Source: Shewanella intestini (lineage in GTDB: Bacteria > Pseudomonadota > Gammaproteobacteria > Enterobacterales > Shewanellaceae). From it: a DNA stretch of 64,000 bases. This document shows positions 21,067 through 30,683 of this stretch, piece after piece. The translations under genes and the position numbers were made by a program. The stretch is taken from the NCBI RefSeq assembly GCF_018221465.1, contig NZ_JAAIKR010000012.1:62001-126000 (forward strand), read 5' to 3'. Under the pieces are notes generated by a model. The model was not told where the DNA came from, did not search any database, and saw only the letters and a list, made by a program, of their open reading frames with translations. Positions within the stretch are counted from its first letter, which is position 1; each line of letters opens with the position of its first letter.

Positions 21067-24000
21067 ATGAATTTTGCTGAATATTCCATTACCCATAAGG
21101 TAGTGAGCTGGATGTTTGCCTTATTGCTATTCATTGGTGGCAGTTTGTCGTTTACTCAACTTGGGCAACTTGAATTCCCTGAATTCACCATTAAAAACGC
21201 CCTTGTGATCACCAGTTATCCCGGTGCTTCCCCTGAACAGATTGAAGAAGAAGTTACTCTGCCGCTCGAAGACGCCCTGCAACAACTCGATGGCATTAAG
21301 CACATCGTGTCAGTCAATAGCGCTGGTTTATCACAAATTGAAATCATCATTAAAGAAAACTACGACAAAAGTGAATTACCACAGGTGTGGGATGAAGTGC
21401 GTCGTAAAGTGAATGACACAGCCCCAACATTACCGCCAGGGGTGTATAGCCCCAAAGTCATTGACGATTTTGGCGATGTTTACGGTATTTTGTTAAATCT
21501 ACACGGTGAAGACTACAGCAACCGTGAACTGCAAAACTATGCAGACTTTTTACGCCGCGAATTAGTGTTAGTCGACGGCATTAAAAAGGTCACGATTGCC
21601 GGCAAAGTTAACGAGCAAATGGTGGTAGAAATATCCCAACAAAAACTGAGTGCTCTAGGCTTAAACCAAGATTATATATACGGCCTAATTAACAACCAAA
21701 ATGTGGTATCAAATGCCGGCAGCGTGAAAATTGGCACCCAGCGGATTCGAATTAATCCAACGGGCGAATTTAACAGTGTGAAGCAGATGGAGCGTCTACT
21801 GATCAGTCCGCCTGGCAGCAGCAAATTAGTTTACCTTGGCGACATTGCCACCATTTATAAAGACGACCAAGAACAACCTGAAAGCATCTATCACGCTAAA
21901 GGGCTTAACGCCTTGTCGATTGGCATTTCATTTTCAAGCGACGTCAATGTTGTGAATGTCGGTGAAGCCGTTAATAAGAAAATGGCTTTATTAAGCAATG
22001 AATTGCCTATTGGCATGTCATTAGACACCGTCTACGATCAAAGCAAATTAGTCGACAAAACCATTCACGGCTTTCTCGTTAACCTTGCAGAATCAGTTGC
22101 AATTGTCATCGGCGTGTTATTGCTATTTATGGGCTTACGCTCAGGGGTGCTTATTGGGCTGGTGTTACTGCTAACAATCCTTGGCACCTTTGTGGTGATG
22201 AAAGTGCTTAATATTGAGCTGCAAATCATCTCTTTAGGGGCATTAATTATTGCCCTGGGCATGCTGGTCGATAACGCCATTGTGGTCACAGAAGGTATTC
22301 TTATTGGTTTACAACGAGGTCAAACGCGCCTTCAAACCGCCAAACAAGTGATAACGCAAACCCAATGGCCTTTATTGGGTGCAACCATTATCGCCATTAT
22401 TGCCTTTGCGCCTATCGGCTTGTCTGACAACGACACTGGCGAATTTTGTGTTTCATTATTCCAAGTGCTGCTTATTTCGTTATCGATTAGTTGGATAACA
22501 GCAATGACCCTCACACCATTTTTCTGCAACATCATGTTTAAAGATGGTAATACTCAAGCAAATATTGCTCATGAAGATCCATACAAAGGCTGGTTATTCC
22601 ATGCTTATCGCGCCAGCTTACAGCTTGCTATTCGTTTTAGAGCCTTAACGATTCTTGCCGTTATCGCCGCTTTAATCGCCTCGGTGTCTGGCTTTGGTTA
22701 TATTAAAAATGCCTTTTTCCCTGCCTCAAACACGCCAATATTTTTTGTCGATGTATGGATGCCAGAAGGTACCGATATTAGAGCAACCGAACACACACTG
22801 AGCCAAATTGAAGCCAGCATCATGGACGACCAAGCCAAAGATGACATTGGCCTGGTGAATTTAACAACGGTGATTGGTCAAGGTGCGCAGCGGTTTGTAC
22901 TGCCTTACGTCCCCGAAAAAGGCTACAGCTCTTATGGACAGTTGCTACTGGAAATGACCGATCTTGAGTCGCTCAATCAATACATGCGCTTATTAGAAAA
23001 AGACTTAAGCCTGCGCTTCCCACAAGCACAATATCGCTTTAAATACATGGAAAATGGACCAAGCCCCGCAGCCAAAATTGAAGCGCGTTTTTATGGTGAA
23101 GATCCCGCAGTGCTTCGTCATCTGGCAACGCAAGCAGAATCAATTTTAAATAACGAACCCACCGCCGTTGGTGTCAGGCATAACTGGCGCAATCAAGTTA
23201 TGATGATTAGGCCACAACTGGCCATGGCGCAAGCGCGTGAAACCGGCATCAATAAAGCCGATTTAGATGACGCCTTACTCACTAACTTTAACGGTAAACA
23301 AGTTGGCGTGTTCCGCGAAAACAGCCATATTATGCCCATTATTGCTCGAGCCCCGCAAAGTGAACGCTTAGATGCCCAAAGCATGTGGAAGCTGCAAGTA
23401 TGGAGCGCCGACAATAACTCATTTGTCCCCGCAACACAGGTCGTGTCTAAGTTCGACAGCGAATGGGAAAACCCGTTAATCATGCGCCGTGATCGCAAGC
23501 GGGTATTATCGGTGTTAGCCGACCCGATTAACGGCGGCAATGAAACGGCTGACTCAGTATTTAAAAAAGTCCGCCCACTCATTGAAGCTATACCGTTACC
23601 TGAAGGCTACTCTCTTGAATGGGGCGGTGAATACGAAACCTCATCAGAAGCACAGCAATCGGTATTTAGCTCAATTCCAATGGGATATCTCGCCATGTTT
23701 TTGATCACCGTGCTGTTATTTAACTCAGTTAGGCAGCCACTGGTCATTTGGTTTACCGTCCCGTTAGCCTTAATTGGTGTGGTATCGGGCTTATTGTTGT
23801 TTGATGCGCCCTTTAGCTTTATGGCGTTACTTGGATTACTAAGCTTAACTGGGATGATCATTAAAAATGGCATTGTATTGGTGGATCAAATTAACCTTGA
23901 GCTTAGCCAAGGCAAAGAGCCCTACAAAGCGGTTATCGACTCTTCAGTTAGCCGTGTGCGTCCAGTATTAATGGCCGCAATTACCACTATGTTAGGGATG

Positions 24001-24150
24001 ATCCCGTTATTACCTGATGCTTTCTTTGGTTCAATGGCCATTACCATTATCTTCGGTCTAGGCTTTGCCTCAGTGTTGACATTAATCGTCTTACCTGTGG
24101 CCTATACCATTGCCTTTCGCATCCCCAATCAAGCGCCAAAAGCAACGTAA
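21067..24150 (+). CDS. RND efflux pump, inner-membrane transporter
   Basis: Proton-driven RND transporter of 1027 residues with twelve predicted transmembrane helices and two large periplasmic loops. The TM4 proton-relay motif is seen as ALGMLVDNAIVV, and the second-half repeat as LSLTGMIIKNGIVLVDQI. It belongs to the HAE-1/AcrB-like multidrug group rather than the CusA metal group, because the metal-relay methionine pattern is not evident. The start is ATG at 21067, directly after the adaptor. It is probably controlled by the divergent LysR regulator. Confidence 0.92.
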   Translation: MNFAEYSITHKVVSWMFALLLFIGGSLSFTQLGQLEFPEFTIKNALVITSYPGASPEQIEEEVTLPLEDALQQLDGIKHIVSVNSAGLSQIEIIIKENYDKSELPQVWDEVRRKVNDTAPTLPPGVYSPKVIDDFGDVYGILLNLHGEDYSNRELQNYADFLRRELVLVDGIKKVTIAGKVNEQMVVEISQQKLSALGLNQDYIYGLINNQNVVSNAGSVKIGTQRIRINPTGEFNSVKQMERLLISPPGSSKLVYLGDIATIYKDDQEQPESIYHAKGLNALSIGISFSSDVNVVNVGEAVNKKMALLSNELPIGMSLDTVYDQSKLVDKTIHGFLVNLAESVAIVIGVLLLFMGLRSGVLIGLVLLLTILGTFVVMKVLNIELQIISLGALIIALGMLVDNAIVVTEGILIGLQRGQTRLQTAKQVITQTQWPLLGATIIAIIAFAPIGLSDNDTGEFCVSLFQVLLISLSISWITAMTLTPFFCNIMFKDGNTQANIAHEDPYKGWLFHAYRASLQLAIRFRALTILAVIAALIASVSGFGYIKNAFFPASNTPIFFVDVWMPEGTDIRATEHTLSQIEASIMDDQAKDDIGLVNLTTVIGQGAQRFVLPYVPEKGYSSYGQLLLEMTDLESLNQYMRLLEKDLSLRFPQAQYRFKYMENGPSPAAKIEARFYGEDPAVLRHLATQAESILNNEPTAVGVRHNWRNQVMMIRPQLAMAQARETGINKADLDDALLTNFNGKQVGVFRENSHIMPIIARAPQSERLDAQSMWKLQVWSADNNSFVPATQVVSKFDSEWENPLIMRRDRKRVLSVLADPINGGNETADSVFKKVRPLIEAIPLPEGYSLEWGGEYETSSEAQQSVFSSIPMGYLAMFLITVLLFNSVRQPLVIWFTVPLALIGVVSGLLLFDAPFSFMALLGLLSLTGMIIKNGIVLVDQINLELSQGKEPYKAVIDSSVSRVRPVLMAAITTMLGMIPLLPDAFFGSMAITIIFGLGFASVLTLIVLPVAYTIAFRIPNQAPKAT

Positions 24151-24202
24151 TCACGCTCTTTGTTGGCCAGCACTTTCAGTGCAAAATCAACCACTCAACT
24201 GA

Positions 24203-24241
24203 CACTAAAAGCGTTTGGCCAATGGCTAAACGCTTTTAGTG
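24203..24241. terminator. Strong intergenic hairpin after the RND operon
   Basis: CACTAAAAGCGTTT (24203-24216) pairs perfectly with AAACGCTTTTAGTG (24228-24241). The inner GGCC and GGCT extend the stem to about 18 pairs with a three-base AAT loop. There is no long T-run after the stem on the plus strand, but its position 50 bases after the pump stop fits transcript termination or 3'-end protection. Confidence 0.7.
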
Positions 24242-24397
24242 TAGAAAATGTGCGCTAAACCACTGGACGAGACCTGTGGCTCAAACTATAATTGAGCAAG
24301 TGTTCAATCAGTGTATTGAACCGCAATAGAGCAACAGCAAACCACCGTGACTTGAGCTGTTATGCGCCAATCCGCCACACCGTTAATCGAGCATAGT

Positions 24398-24994
24398 ATG
24401 ACTAAACCCGCTAAATTTGACCGTGAAGATATTATTCATCGTGCTGCCAATTTGTATTGGGAAAAAGGTTTCCATGCCACTTCAATGCGTAATCTGCAAG
24501 AAGTTATCGACATGCGCCCAGGCAGTATTTATGCCGCCTTTGGCAGTAAAGAAGGTTTATTTAAAGAAGCTCTGGATCATTATGCGCAATCAGGTGTTGA
24601 CGTATTAGATGATTGTGTTGCCAAAACTGACTCGCCATTAGCAGCACTTAAACTATTTGTAGAAAAGGCCATTGCAGGCCAAAAAACACCCGCACCGAGT
24701 GGCATGTGTATGTTAGTAAAAACGGTTGCCGAATTAACCGAAGAAAACGCTGACTTATTAGCCCAAGCAAAGCAGTCGCTTAGTGTAGTAGAAGGTGAAT
24801 TTGCAAAATTGCTCGCTCAAGCACAAGCCAATGGTGACATTGACACTGAGCAAACCCCGCAAGCATTAGCGCGTTTTTTACAGGTACAAATTATTGGTAT
24901 TCGCACCTATGCTCACGTTAATAGTGATGACCAAACCATTGGCCAACTGGTTAATGCAACCTTCAACAATCCACCACTAGCAAAGTTAAAATAA
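24398..24994 (+). CDS. TetR/AcrR-family transcriptional repressor
   Basis: TetR-type regulator, 198 residues from the ATG at 24398 (MTKPAKFDREDI). An in-frame ATG at 24362 would add 12 residues, and neither has a strong ribosome site. The helix-turn-helix reads GFHATSMRNLQEVIDMRPGSIYAAFGSKEGLF, characteristic of the subgroup that includes NemR/YxaF-like repressors of electrophile-responsive genes. The C-terminal half carries a C-M-C-M-LVKT segment (Cys in SGMCMLVKT), common in that subgroup. The target is unknown. It stands alone between the RND pair and nosY. Confidence 0.88.
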   Translation: MTKPAKFDREDIIHRAANLYWEKGFHATSMRNLQEVIDMRPGSIYAAFGSKEGLFKEALDHYAQSGVDVLDDCVAKTDSPLAALKLFVEKAIAGQKTPAPSGMCMLVKTVAELTEENADLLAQAKQSLSVVEGEFAKLLAQAQANGDIDTEQTPQALARFLQVQIIGIRTYAHVNSDDQTIGQLVNATFNNPPLAKLK

Positions 24995-25057
24995 GCCCAT
25001 TTAGGTTAATAACCAATACGTTATCTCCCCCCCCATTAATGGCAGGTAAAAGATCAT

Positions 25058-25222
25058 ATGGCAGCGAAATACAAAGTGCCACATCATAAAGAGTCAACAT
25101 CCTGCCAAGCGATGCTAAGCTATTCTGCGTTATTTATCTTATTAGCTCTTTCCTATCATGTGGACGGCTTTTATCGCGTTAATTTCATTCCTATTAACGT
25201 CACCACCGGTCACTATCGATAA
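25058..25222 (+). CDS. Possible small membrane protein, 54 residues
   Basis: An ATG at 25058, preceded by AGGTAAAAG, opens a 54-residue frame that starts MAAKYKVPHHKES, has one hydrophobic segment (about residues 19-33, LSYSALFILLALSYHV) and ends GHYR. It fills the gap between the TetR gene and nosY, with its stop 13 bases before the convergent nosY stop. I do not recognise the family. It may be a real small protein or a chance frame. Confidence 0.3.
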   Translation: MAAKYKVPHHKESTSCQAMLSYSALFILLALSYHVDGFYRVNFIPINVTTGHYR

Positions 25223-25234
25223 ACAAACCTAATG

Positions 25235-26071
25235 CTAATGTTTATACTTAAATATTTTCAATGATACTGCCGTTAAACATCCAACCCACGCGGCGGTAAC
25301 TAAATACATCACCCCTTTATTCAAAGTGACATCATTGACAAAAAACACACTGGCGTTTGTGTCATCCAAATTAATAACGTTGATGGCACGGTAAAGATCC
25401 GTTGGATTCAGTGCAATTAACACATGAGTCACGCGCTCACCCACAAATGAGAAATCCGCCACTAAAATGGCCAGAAATAACAGGTCATAAACGAGCACGA
25501 ACAAGAACCATAAGAATAGTAACCCTGCAACGGCTTTGGCCTTTTCGGTAACGCTTAAACTGACAATATAACCAAGCACAATGAAGTATGCGGCTAAAAG
25601 GTAACTGCTTGTAATGAACACCACAAAAGCGTTAAGTAGTTCAATGGCATCGTATTTACCACTCACGAAATACAATAAAATAGCGGTTAACCCAAATGAA
25701 CAACTAATGGTGATCATCATCACCACACTATGACCAATAAGCTTACCGATTAATATTTGGGTGCGACTAATAGGGTAAGTCAGCAATAACAATAACGTGC
25801 CCGATTCTTGCTCACCAATAAAACTGTCGTAACTGAGTAATATCGCCGCCAGAGGGATGATAAATACTGACACCGTCGACAAATTCGACATCAACTGCGT
25901 TAAAGCAGGTAAAACAAATTCCCCCCTTACCGCGCTGCCTGCGAAGGTAATCGACAATGACAACAGTAAAAATAAGCTGCCCATAAATAACACCCAGCGA
26001 TTTCGTAAACTATCGCGTAGCTCTTTGTTAGCAACAATAACTATCGGGGAGGTAGAAATACGACTATTCAT
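25235..26071 (-). CDS. nosY: NosY-like ABC-2 type permease (copper maturation system)
   Basis: Inner-membrane permease of the NosDFY-type ABC system, 278 residues with about six hydrophobic segments, including the ABC-2 signature region YDSFIGEQESGTLLLLLTYP. In denitrifiers NosDFY loads copper-sulfur centres of nitrous oxide reductase. Here the genes lie in the sulfite reductase locus with no nosZ, so the job is probably metal or sulfur delivery for SirA. The start overlaps the nosF stop by 8 bases. Confidence 0.88.
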   Translation of the reverse strand: MNSRISTSPIVIVANKELRDSLRNRWVLFMGSLFLLLSLSITFAGSAVRGEFVLPALTQLMSNLSTVSVFIIPLAAILLSYDSFIGEQESGTLLLLLTYPISRTQILIGKLIGHSVVMMITISCSFGLTAILLYFVSGKYDAIELLNAFVVFITSSYLLAAYFIVLGYIVSLSVTEKAKAVAGLLFLWFLFVLVYDLLFLAILVADFSFVGERVTHVLIALNPTDLYRAINVINLDDTNASVFFVNDVTLNKGVMYLVTAAWVGCLTAVSLKIFKYKH

Positions 26072-27071
26072 AATGACCTTTCCCTACTTGTGGCTTAAAA
26101 TAGCGTAATAACTGCTGAAATAAAGGCGTGTCAGTACGCGATGGCTGTACCGTTGCTGCGGAGGTTTCAAGCTCAAAGACTTGCCTCATAAAGTAACGAT
26201 AAACATCCATTAGGCTCGGTTCTAATACATTAAAATCGGTAATATTTTTCGTGGCCACTAAGTATTTAATCATCTCATCTCGCTGATTAGTCCCCACCTC
26301 TAATGCGTTATCACGACACAAAGATTGCAAATAACGGTCGCCTTTAATCCGCTGCTCAATCGCAGTCATCGTAATGTGAGTATTAAGACCGCTTAATTTA
26401 CGTAATTCACTTAACGTACCACTCGCTAGTTTGTGGCCTTTGGCCATTAAAAACGCACGGTCAAGGTGTTGTTCAATCATGGCTAACTCATGAGTACACA
26501 CAACTACGGCGCAGCCTTGGTGTTTAAGCTGATCAATTTTTTTATATAAGAACTGCGATGCTTGCGGATCAAGTCCTACCGTGGGTTCATCAAGTAACAA
26601 CACTTGAGGTTCGGACAAGATTGCTTGCGCAACGCCTAAGCGTTGCTTCATACCTTTCGAATAGGTTTTTAAGGGGCGATGCTGGGCATAACCCAATTCA
26701 AATTCTTCAATTAACTGGTTAACTTTACTAGGGTTAACTTGTTTTAGTGCAGCAAAATAACTCAGCACTTCTTTGCCCGTAAGCTTGTCATAAAAGCTAA
26801 CATCTTCAGGCAAATAGCCTAAGTTCAATTGCTTTTTATCGGCAATATTAATCTGACCACGCGTCGGTTGATACAAGCCTAAAATTAATTTTATTAAGCT
26901 TGATTTACCCGCACCATTATGGCCTAGCAAAGCTAAGGTTTGCCCTGGAAATATTTCGAAATCGACCTTTGTTAATGCGGCAAAGTCACCAAATTGTAAG
27001 CAGACATCTGTTAAGCTCACTATCGGTTGGCTTTGGCACACAGCAAGAGAATGACTCATAAGCTGACTCAC
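26064..27071 (-). CDS. nosF: NosF-like ABC transporter ATP-binding protein
   Basis: Cytoplasmic ATPase of the NosDFY-type ABC complex, 335 residues. Walker A is LLGHNGAGKSSLIKL, the signature is YSKGMKQRLGVAQ, Walker B is VLLLDEPTVGLD, and the switch histidine is in VVCTHEL. After about residue 235 there is a C-terminal extension typical of NosF. It sits 2 bases downstream of nosD and overlaps nosY, consistent with one transcript. Confidence 0.92.
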   Translation of the reverse strand: MSQLMSHSLAVCQSQPIVSLTDVCLQFGDFAALTKVDFEIFPGQTLALLGHNGAGKSSLIKLILGLYQPTRGQINIADKKQLNLGYLPEDVSFYDKLTGKEVLSYFAALKQVNPSKVNQLIEEFELGYAQHRPLKTYSKGMKQRLGVAQAILSEPQVLLLDEPTVGLDPQASQFLYKKIDQLKHQGCAVVVCTHELAMIEQHLDRAFLMAKGHKLASGTLSELRKLSGLNTHITMTAIEQRIKGDRYLQSLCRDNALEVGTNQRDEMIKYLVATKNITDFNVLEPSLMDVYRYFMRQVFELETSAATVQPSRTDTPLFQQLLRYFKPQVGKGHYE

Positions 27072-27073
27072 TT

Positions 27074-28366
27074 TTAATTACTTTTATGCTTGGACAAGGG
27101 GTTCATCGCTGGATAGTCATCGATAATGCCAGTAGGGGCCACAATAGCTAATTGAGAATCTATCCAACGTAATAATGCAATAACGGGGCTATTAAGTAGA
27201 AACTTGGCTTCTGGATATAACCAAAATAATTTATCTAACGCATCATTGGGTTGGTAGTGGCTTTCTCCCGCTCCATCACCATTAGTATCCCACCCCACAT
27301 AGCTACTCCAATAGTTGCCCTGCCCTTGATGGCTCCACTGTAACAATTCATCGCCCACATATTTAACTTGCACAAAATTATCAATAAAATCATTACCATA
27401 AACACGATTTTTCTCTCCACCCATCGCCATAGAAATACCAATATCACATTCAGAGAATACGTTATCCTTTATATTATTATCGCGTGCGCCATAGACATAT
27501 AACCCCTTGCCTTCATCACCTAAAGTAGGTTGAGATAACGGGTTATGAATATGGGAGATGTGATTAGATTCAACTCTAGCGCCATTAGTGATATTGAGTA
27601 ATACACCAAACTCTTGCGCATTATTAACTTTATTATCATGTAAATAGACGAACTTAGAGCTCATAATGGCATAACCGCCATAGACATTGTTAGCGACATT
27701 GGCAAACGCTTCATCATGCTGACTATACATATAGTGTATTGCGTACTGCAGATTAGAAAAGCGGTTATTTGAGACCAAACTATGATCTCCAGACTCAATA
27801 TAAACACCGTCCCTCACGGCTGAGATTTCATTAGATAACACCCGCGCATGACGCACATGATTTAAGTGAATACCATCACCTCTATCAAGAATATGAATGC
27901 CTTTATTACCGGTTATCATATTATTTTTAATCGTTAAATGATCGCTGTCATCTGCACGAATGCCAAACCCCGTTCCCGATAGCGTATTATGTAAAATATT
28001 GATATGACTGTTATCTTCGGTAATCAATATTGCCGCGTCTAACTCATAAAGATCATCCCCCCAATTGTTGATTGTCAGACCTTCAATTGTCACATTGCTC
28101 GCAGCAACCGTTAACGCAACCCCTTTACCGTTGGCGTCAATGACACTGCCAAGTTCTCCTTTTATATGAATAGGTGCGGTAATAGAAAAGTGGCCAGAAT
28201 AGATACCCGCTTTAATCATTAAGGTATCCGTAGGCTTGTGAGTGAGTAGATGATGTTGCAGCTGTTGGGTATTGGTTGCGGTTAAAATAGCCGCAACCGA
28301 AGAGTCACTATGTAACACACTGACGAATAACAACAAAGAAAGATTTATTCGCATAATAGCAGTCAT
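27074..28366 (-). CDS. nosD: NosD-like periplasmic copper-site maturation protein
   Basis: NosD is a periplasmic right-handed beta-helix (CASH-domain) protein that works with NosF and NosY and receives copper from NosL. It has 430 residues with a signal peptide at the start (MTAIMRINLSLLLFVSVLHS). Repeated beta-helix rungs rich in N-x-I-x-x-N run from about residue 60 to 330 (for example HINILHNTLSG and LTIKNNMITGN). It starts 12 bases after nosL ends. In this locus its client is inferred to be SirA. Confidence 0.93.
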   Translation of the reverse strand: MTAIMRINLSLLLFVSVLHSDSSVAAILTATNTQQLQHHLLTHKPTDTLMIKAGIYSGHFSITAPIHIKGELGSVIDANGKGVALTVAASNVTIEGLTINNWGDDLYELDAAILITEDNSHINILHNTLSGTGFGIRADDSDHLTIKNNMITGNKGIHILDRGDGIHLNHVRHARVLSNEISAVRDGVYIESGDHSLVSNNRFSNLQYAIHYMYSQHDEAFANVANNVYGGYAIMSSKFVYLHDNKVNNAQEFGVLLNITNGARVESNHISHIHNPLSQPTLGDEGKGLYVYGARDNNIKDNVFSECDIGISMAMGGEKNRVYGNDFIDNFVQVKYVGDELLQWSHQGQGNYWSSYVGWDTNGDGAGESHYQPNDALDKLFWLYPEAKFLLNSPVIALLRWIDSQLAIVAPTGIIDDYPAMNPLSKHKSN

Positions 28367-28377
28367 GTTAATGACCT

Positions 28378-28869
28378 TTATTTAGAGCCTGTTAATAATT
28401 CAGTTGTAATCTGTTCAAAACGAAGCACTTTTCCACCATATTCTTGTGCAAATGCTTGTGCAGAGGCTTCGTTGCCAAAACTAGCAACAGCCGGGCCCAT
28501 TGCGGCTTTTTTATTAGAACCATAAACATACCAAGCCGTTTTTGCATCAATAAGCGCCGAGTCAGCAGGATGATCCCAACCCGTTTTCGACATATCGTGG
28601 ACGAACATATCTGTTATTTGGCGTTTATTTTCACTTTGTAACGCAAAGATGAACATGTCTCGAGTAGAGCAAAAGCTTTGATTTTGCGTTGTGCCTTTTA
28701 AATGTGTTTGTCCTTTAGGGCCAGGATGATTTTTGATGATCATGCCACACATATGACAACGGTCATGGTCATGTATTGGCTGCGCGCTAGCCGCAGTCGC
28801 GGTATTAATTTCTTGACTACAAGCAAATAACAATGGAATAAGTACAAGTAACCCGAGTAATTTTTTCAT
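28378..28869 (-). CDS. nosL: NosL-like copper-binding lipoprotein
   Basis: NosL is an outer-membrane or periplasm-facing copper(I) chaperone lipoprotein. It has 163 residues, a lipobox LLFAC at about residues 13-17, and the copper-binding motif RCHMCGM near residue 37, preceded by an HDHDRC histidine cluster. The C-terminal part has the conserved AKTAWYVYGS and MGPAVASFG segments. It lies directly downstream of sirD and upstream of nosD. In Wolinella a related protein sits in the mcc sulfite reductase locus. Confidence 0.95.
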   Translation of the reverse strand: MKKLLGLLVLIPLLFACSQEINTATAASAQPIHDHDRCHMCGMIIKNHPGPKGQTHLKGTTQNQSFCSTRDMFIFALQSENKRQITDMFVHDMSKTGWDHPADSALIDAKTAWYVYGSNKKAAMGPAVASFGNEASAQAFAQEYGGKVLRFEQITTELLTGSK

Positions 28870-28975
28870 GATGATCCCCCCCCGGAATCGATAACATAAG
28901 TTTTCGGCCTCTGGTTAGCCCACAGTGATAAATCACCAAGACAAACACCATCGGCCTACTCACTAAAAAATCATT

Positions 28976-29923
28976 CTAAATGGCGAAGTTTTGTCCCGCA
29001 TAAAGAATAAATAAACGTAAACACATCATGCCGCTTACTGCACATATGCCTGCGGCATAAAATGCATTAGCTGAGTGGCGAAATGCTTTACTAGTGGCAA
29101 AATTCAGTAATAGTGGACCACCAAAACCTAGCCCAACAACACCAAGCCAGAACACCGCTGCCCAACTCCCCGTATGGAACGCTTCAAATGCACTTTGTGC
29201 ACCGGCATTACCGGTCATCAGTGACATAATAATCATGAAAATGAACATGATTTCAGCGAACATAATTGGCCATTCAGCACCATGTAGCAATTTCATATCG
29301 TGACCATGTCGGTCTGCTTTGAATAATGAAACCGCCAGCATTTTTGCCGCAGCTGCACCAGCAGAAATACCTGACGCAATAAATAATGCTGGTAAAACCG
29401 AAGTATTAATTATTGGGAAACGAATTAATGCTGAAATAAGGAAACCGGTATAAGCACATACCGCTAACGCTAAAACAAATACCGCTGTTTCTGCAGGCTG
29501 ACGAACAGACCGAAGCTTATCGATAATAGGTACCAGCATGCTTAACGCTGGAATACTTCGAATTTCTTCTTCTAATGCATAGAGGCAAATGACTACGGTT
29601 AACGGGATGTATGCCGTCAACGCAATAACACCAATAGACATAACTGAGTTCAAGTTGTAAAAAACCAGTATTCGCCAGAAAAATAATGGGTTAGTTAAAT
29701 CTAAGACTAAGCACAACATCCCCAAACTTATCGTCACGAAAGAAATAAGTGCCGCCGCTTTATACAATGGAGTATTCGTTGTTTGTTTTTTATAAAATCG
29801 GATAAATATCGCCGTTGCTAATGCACCACCAGATATACCGGCAAAAAACAAATAAACTGCAATAGGCCAAGGCCAAGCAATACCATTAGAAAGCCCAATG
29901 GTAAAATCCATAGTTCCGTCCAT
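28976..29923 (-). CDS. sirD: SirD, NrfD-like menaquinol-oxidising membrane subunit
   Basis: NrfD/PsrC-type polytopic membrane protein, 315 residues with about nine hydrophobic helices (starting with PIAVYLFFAGISGGALATAIF). It is expected to take electrons from menaquinol and pass them to the ferredoxin-like SirC and then SirA. In S. oneidensis sulfite respiration needs menaquinone but not CymA, which fits a dedicated quinol oxidase. The start ATG at 29923 is just two bases after the sirC stop. An in-frame ATG four codons on is also possible. Confidence 0.9.
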   Translation of the reverse strand: MDGTMDFTIGLSNGIAWPWPIAVYLFFAGISGGALATAIFIRFYKKQTTNTPLYKAAALISFVTISLGMLCLVLDLTNPLFFWRILVFYNLNSVMSIGVIALTAYIPLTVVICLYALEEEIRSIPALSMLVPIIDKLRSVRQPAETAVFVLALAVCAYTGFLISALIRFPIINTSVLPALFIASGISAGAAAAKMLAVSLFKADRHGHDMKLLHGAEWPIMFAEIMFIFMIIMSLMTGNAGAQSAFEAFHTGSWAAVFWLGVVGLGFGGPLLLNFATSKAFRHSANAFYAAGICAVSGMMCLRLFILYAGQNFAI

Positions 29924-29925
29924 AG

Positions 29926-30642
29926 TTACACCCCCACCTTAACAATTGGTATGTATCTCAAACTAGGTTGTGTGCCAAATCCTGGTTTAATTCTTACCGC
30001 ATCTTTTACTTTCAAAAGCTTGCTCACATACGACGTCGGATCATTCATATCACCGAAAATTAATGCATCGTATCGACACTGAGTGACACACGCAGGTAAC
30101 TCACCTTTCACCAACTTACTGTTCAAACAAAAATCACAATTGTCAGCAACATCCGTTTCATTATTAATAAATCGTGCATCATATGGACATGCAGCAATAC
30201 AATACTTACAACCTGCACACTTCGATGCGTCCATTGTCACAATGCCAGTCTTTTTATCACGATGAGCGGCCCCTGTTGGGCAAACAGTGACACAAGGCGC
30301 GTTTTGACATTGTTGACATGAAACCCGTACATATTTGCGATCGCATAGATTATCCTCAGTCCCTTTATCCAGACATTGAGCATCATTTGAATCACCAGAA
30401 AGTTGCTCGAGTAATACGCGCGACTTTCCATCTGGTAAGTTGTTTGCGACGTTACAAGAATCTTTACACTCTCCACAGCCTGTACATTTGTTTTGGTCAA
30501 AAACCATTACATAATGCGGCTTATTAGAATCTGATTCCTCCTTGACAGAACTGCACCCTAAGGGAGCTATTATCAAAGAGCTGGCTCCTAAGCATTTAAG
30601 AAACCTCCGTCTCTCTCTATTTTCACTCACAGCATCCTCCAT
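29926..30642 (-). CDS. sirC: SirC, NrfC-like 4Fe-4S ferredoxin subunit
   Basis: Periplasmic iron-sulfur electron carrier with four [4Fe-4S] clusters, 238 residues. A Tat-like signal RERRRFLKCLGASS begins near residue 8. Four cysteine groups follow: CTGCGECKDSC, CQQCQNAPCVTVC, CAGCKYCIAAC and CDFC...CVTQC. It passes electrons from SirD to SirA, as NrfC does to NrfB/A. The gene is read after the CcmI-like gene and immediately before sirD. Confidence 0.92.
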   Translation of the reverse strand: MEDAVSENRERRRFLKCLGASSLIIAPLGCSSVKEESDSNKPHYVMVFDQNKCTGCGECKDSCNVANNLPDGKSRVLLEQLSGDSNDAQCLDKGTEDNLCDRKYVRVSCQQCQNAPCVTVCPTGAAHRDKKTGIVTMDASKCAGCKYCIAACPYDARFINNETDVADNCDFCLNSKLVKGELPACVTQCRYDALIFGDMNDPTSYVSKLLKVKDAVRIKPGFGTQPSLRYIPIVKVGV

Positions 30643-30683
30643 CTATCAGCTCCAGTGCTGACCTATATATTATTTATGTGACT

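Noticed and set aside
25235-28869. Nitrous oxide respiration cluster
   Set aside because: nosL, nosD, nosF and nosY are present but nosZ and nosR are not, and the genes run on from sirD, so they belong to the sulfite locus.
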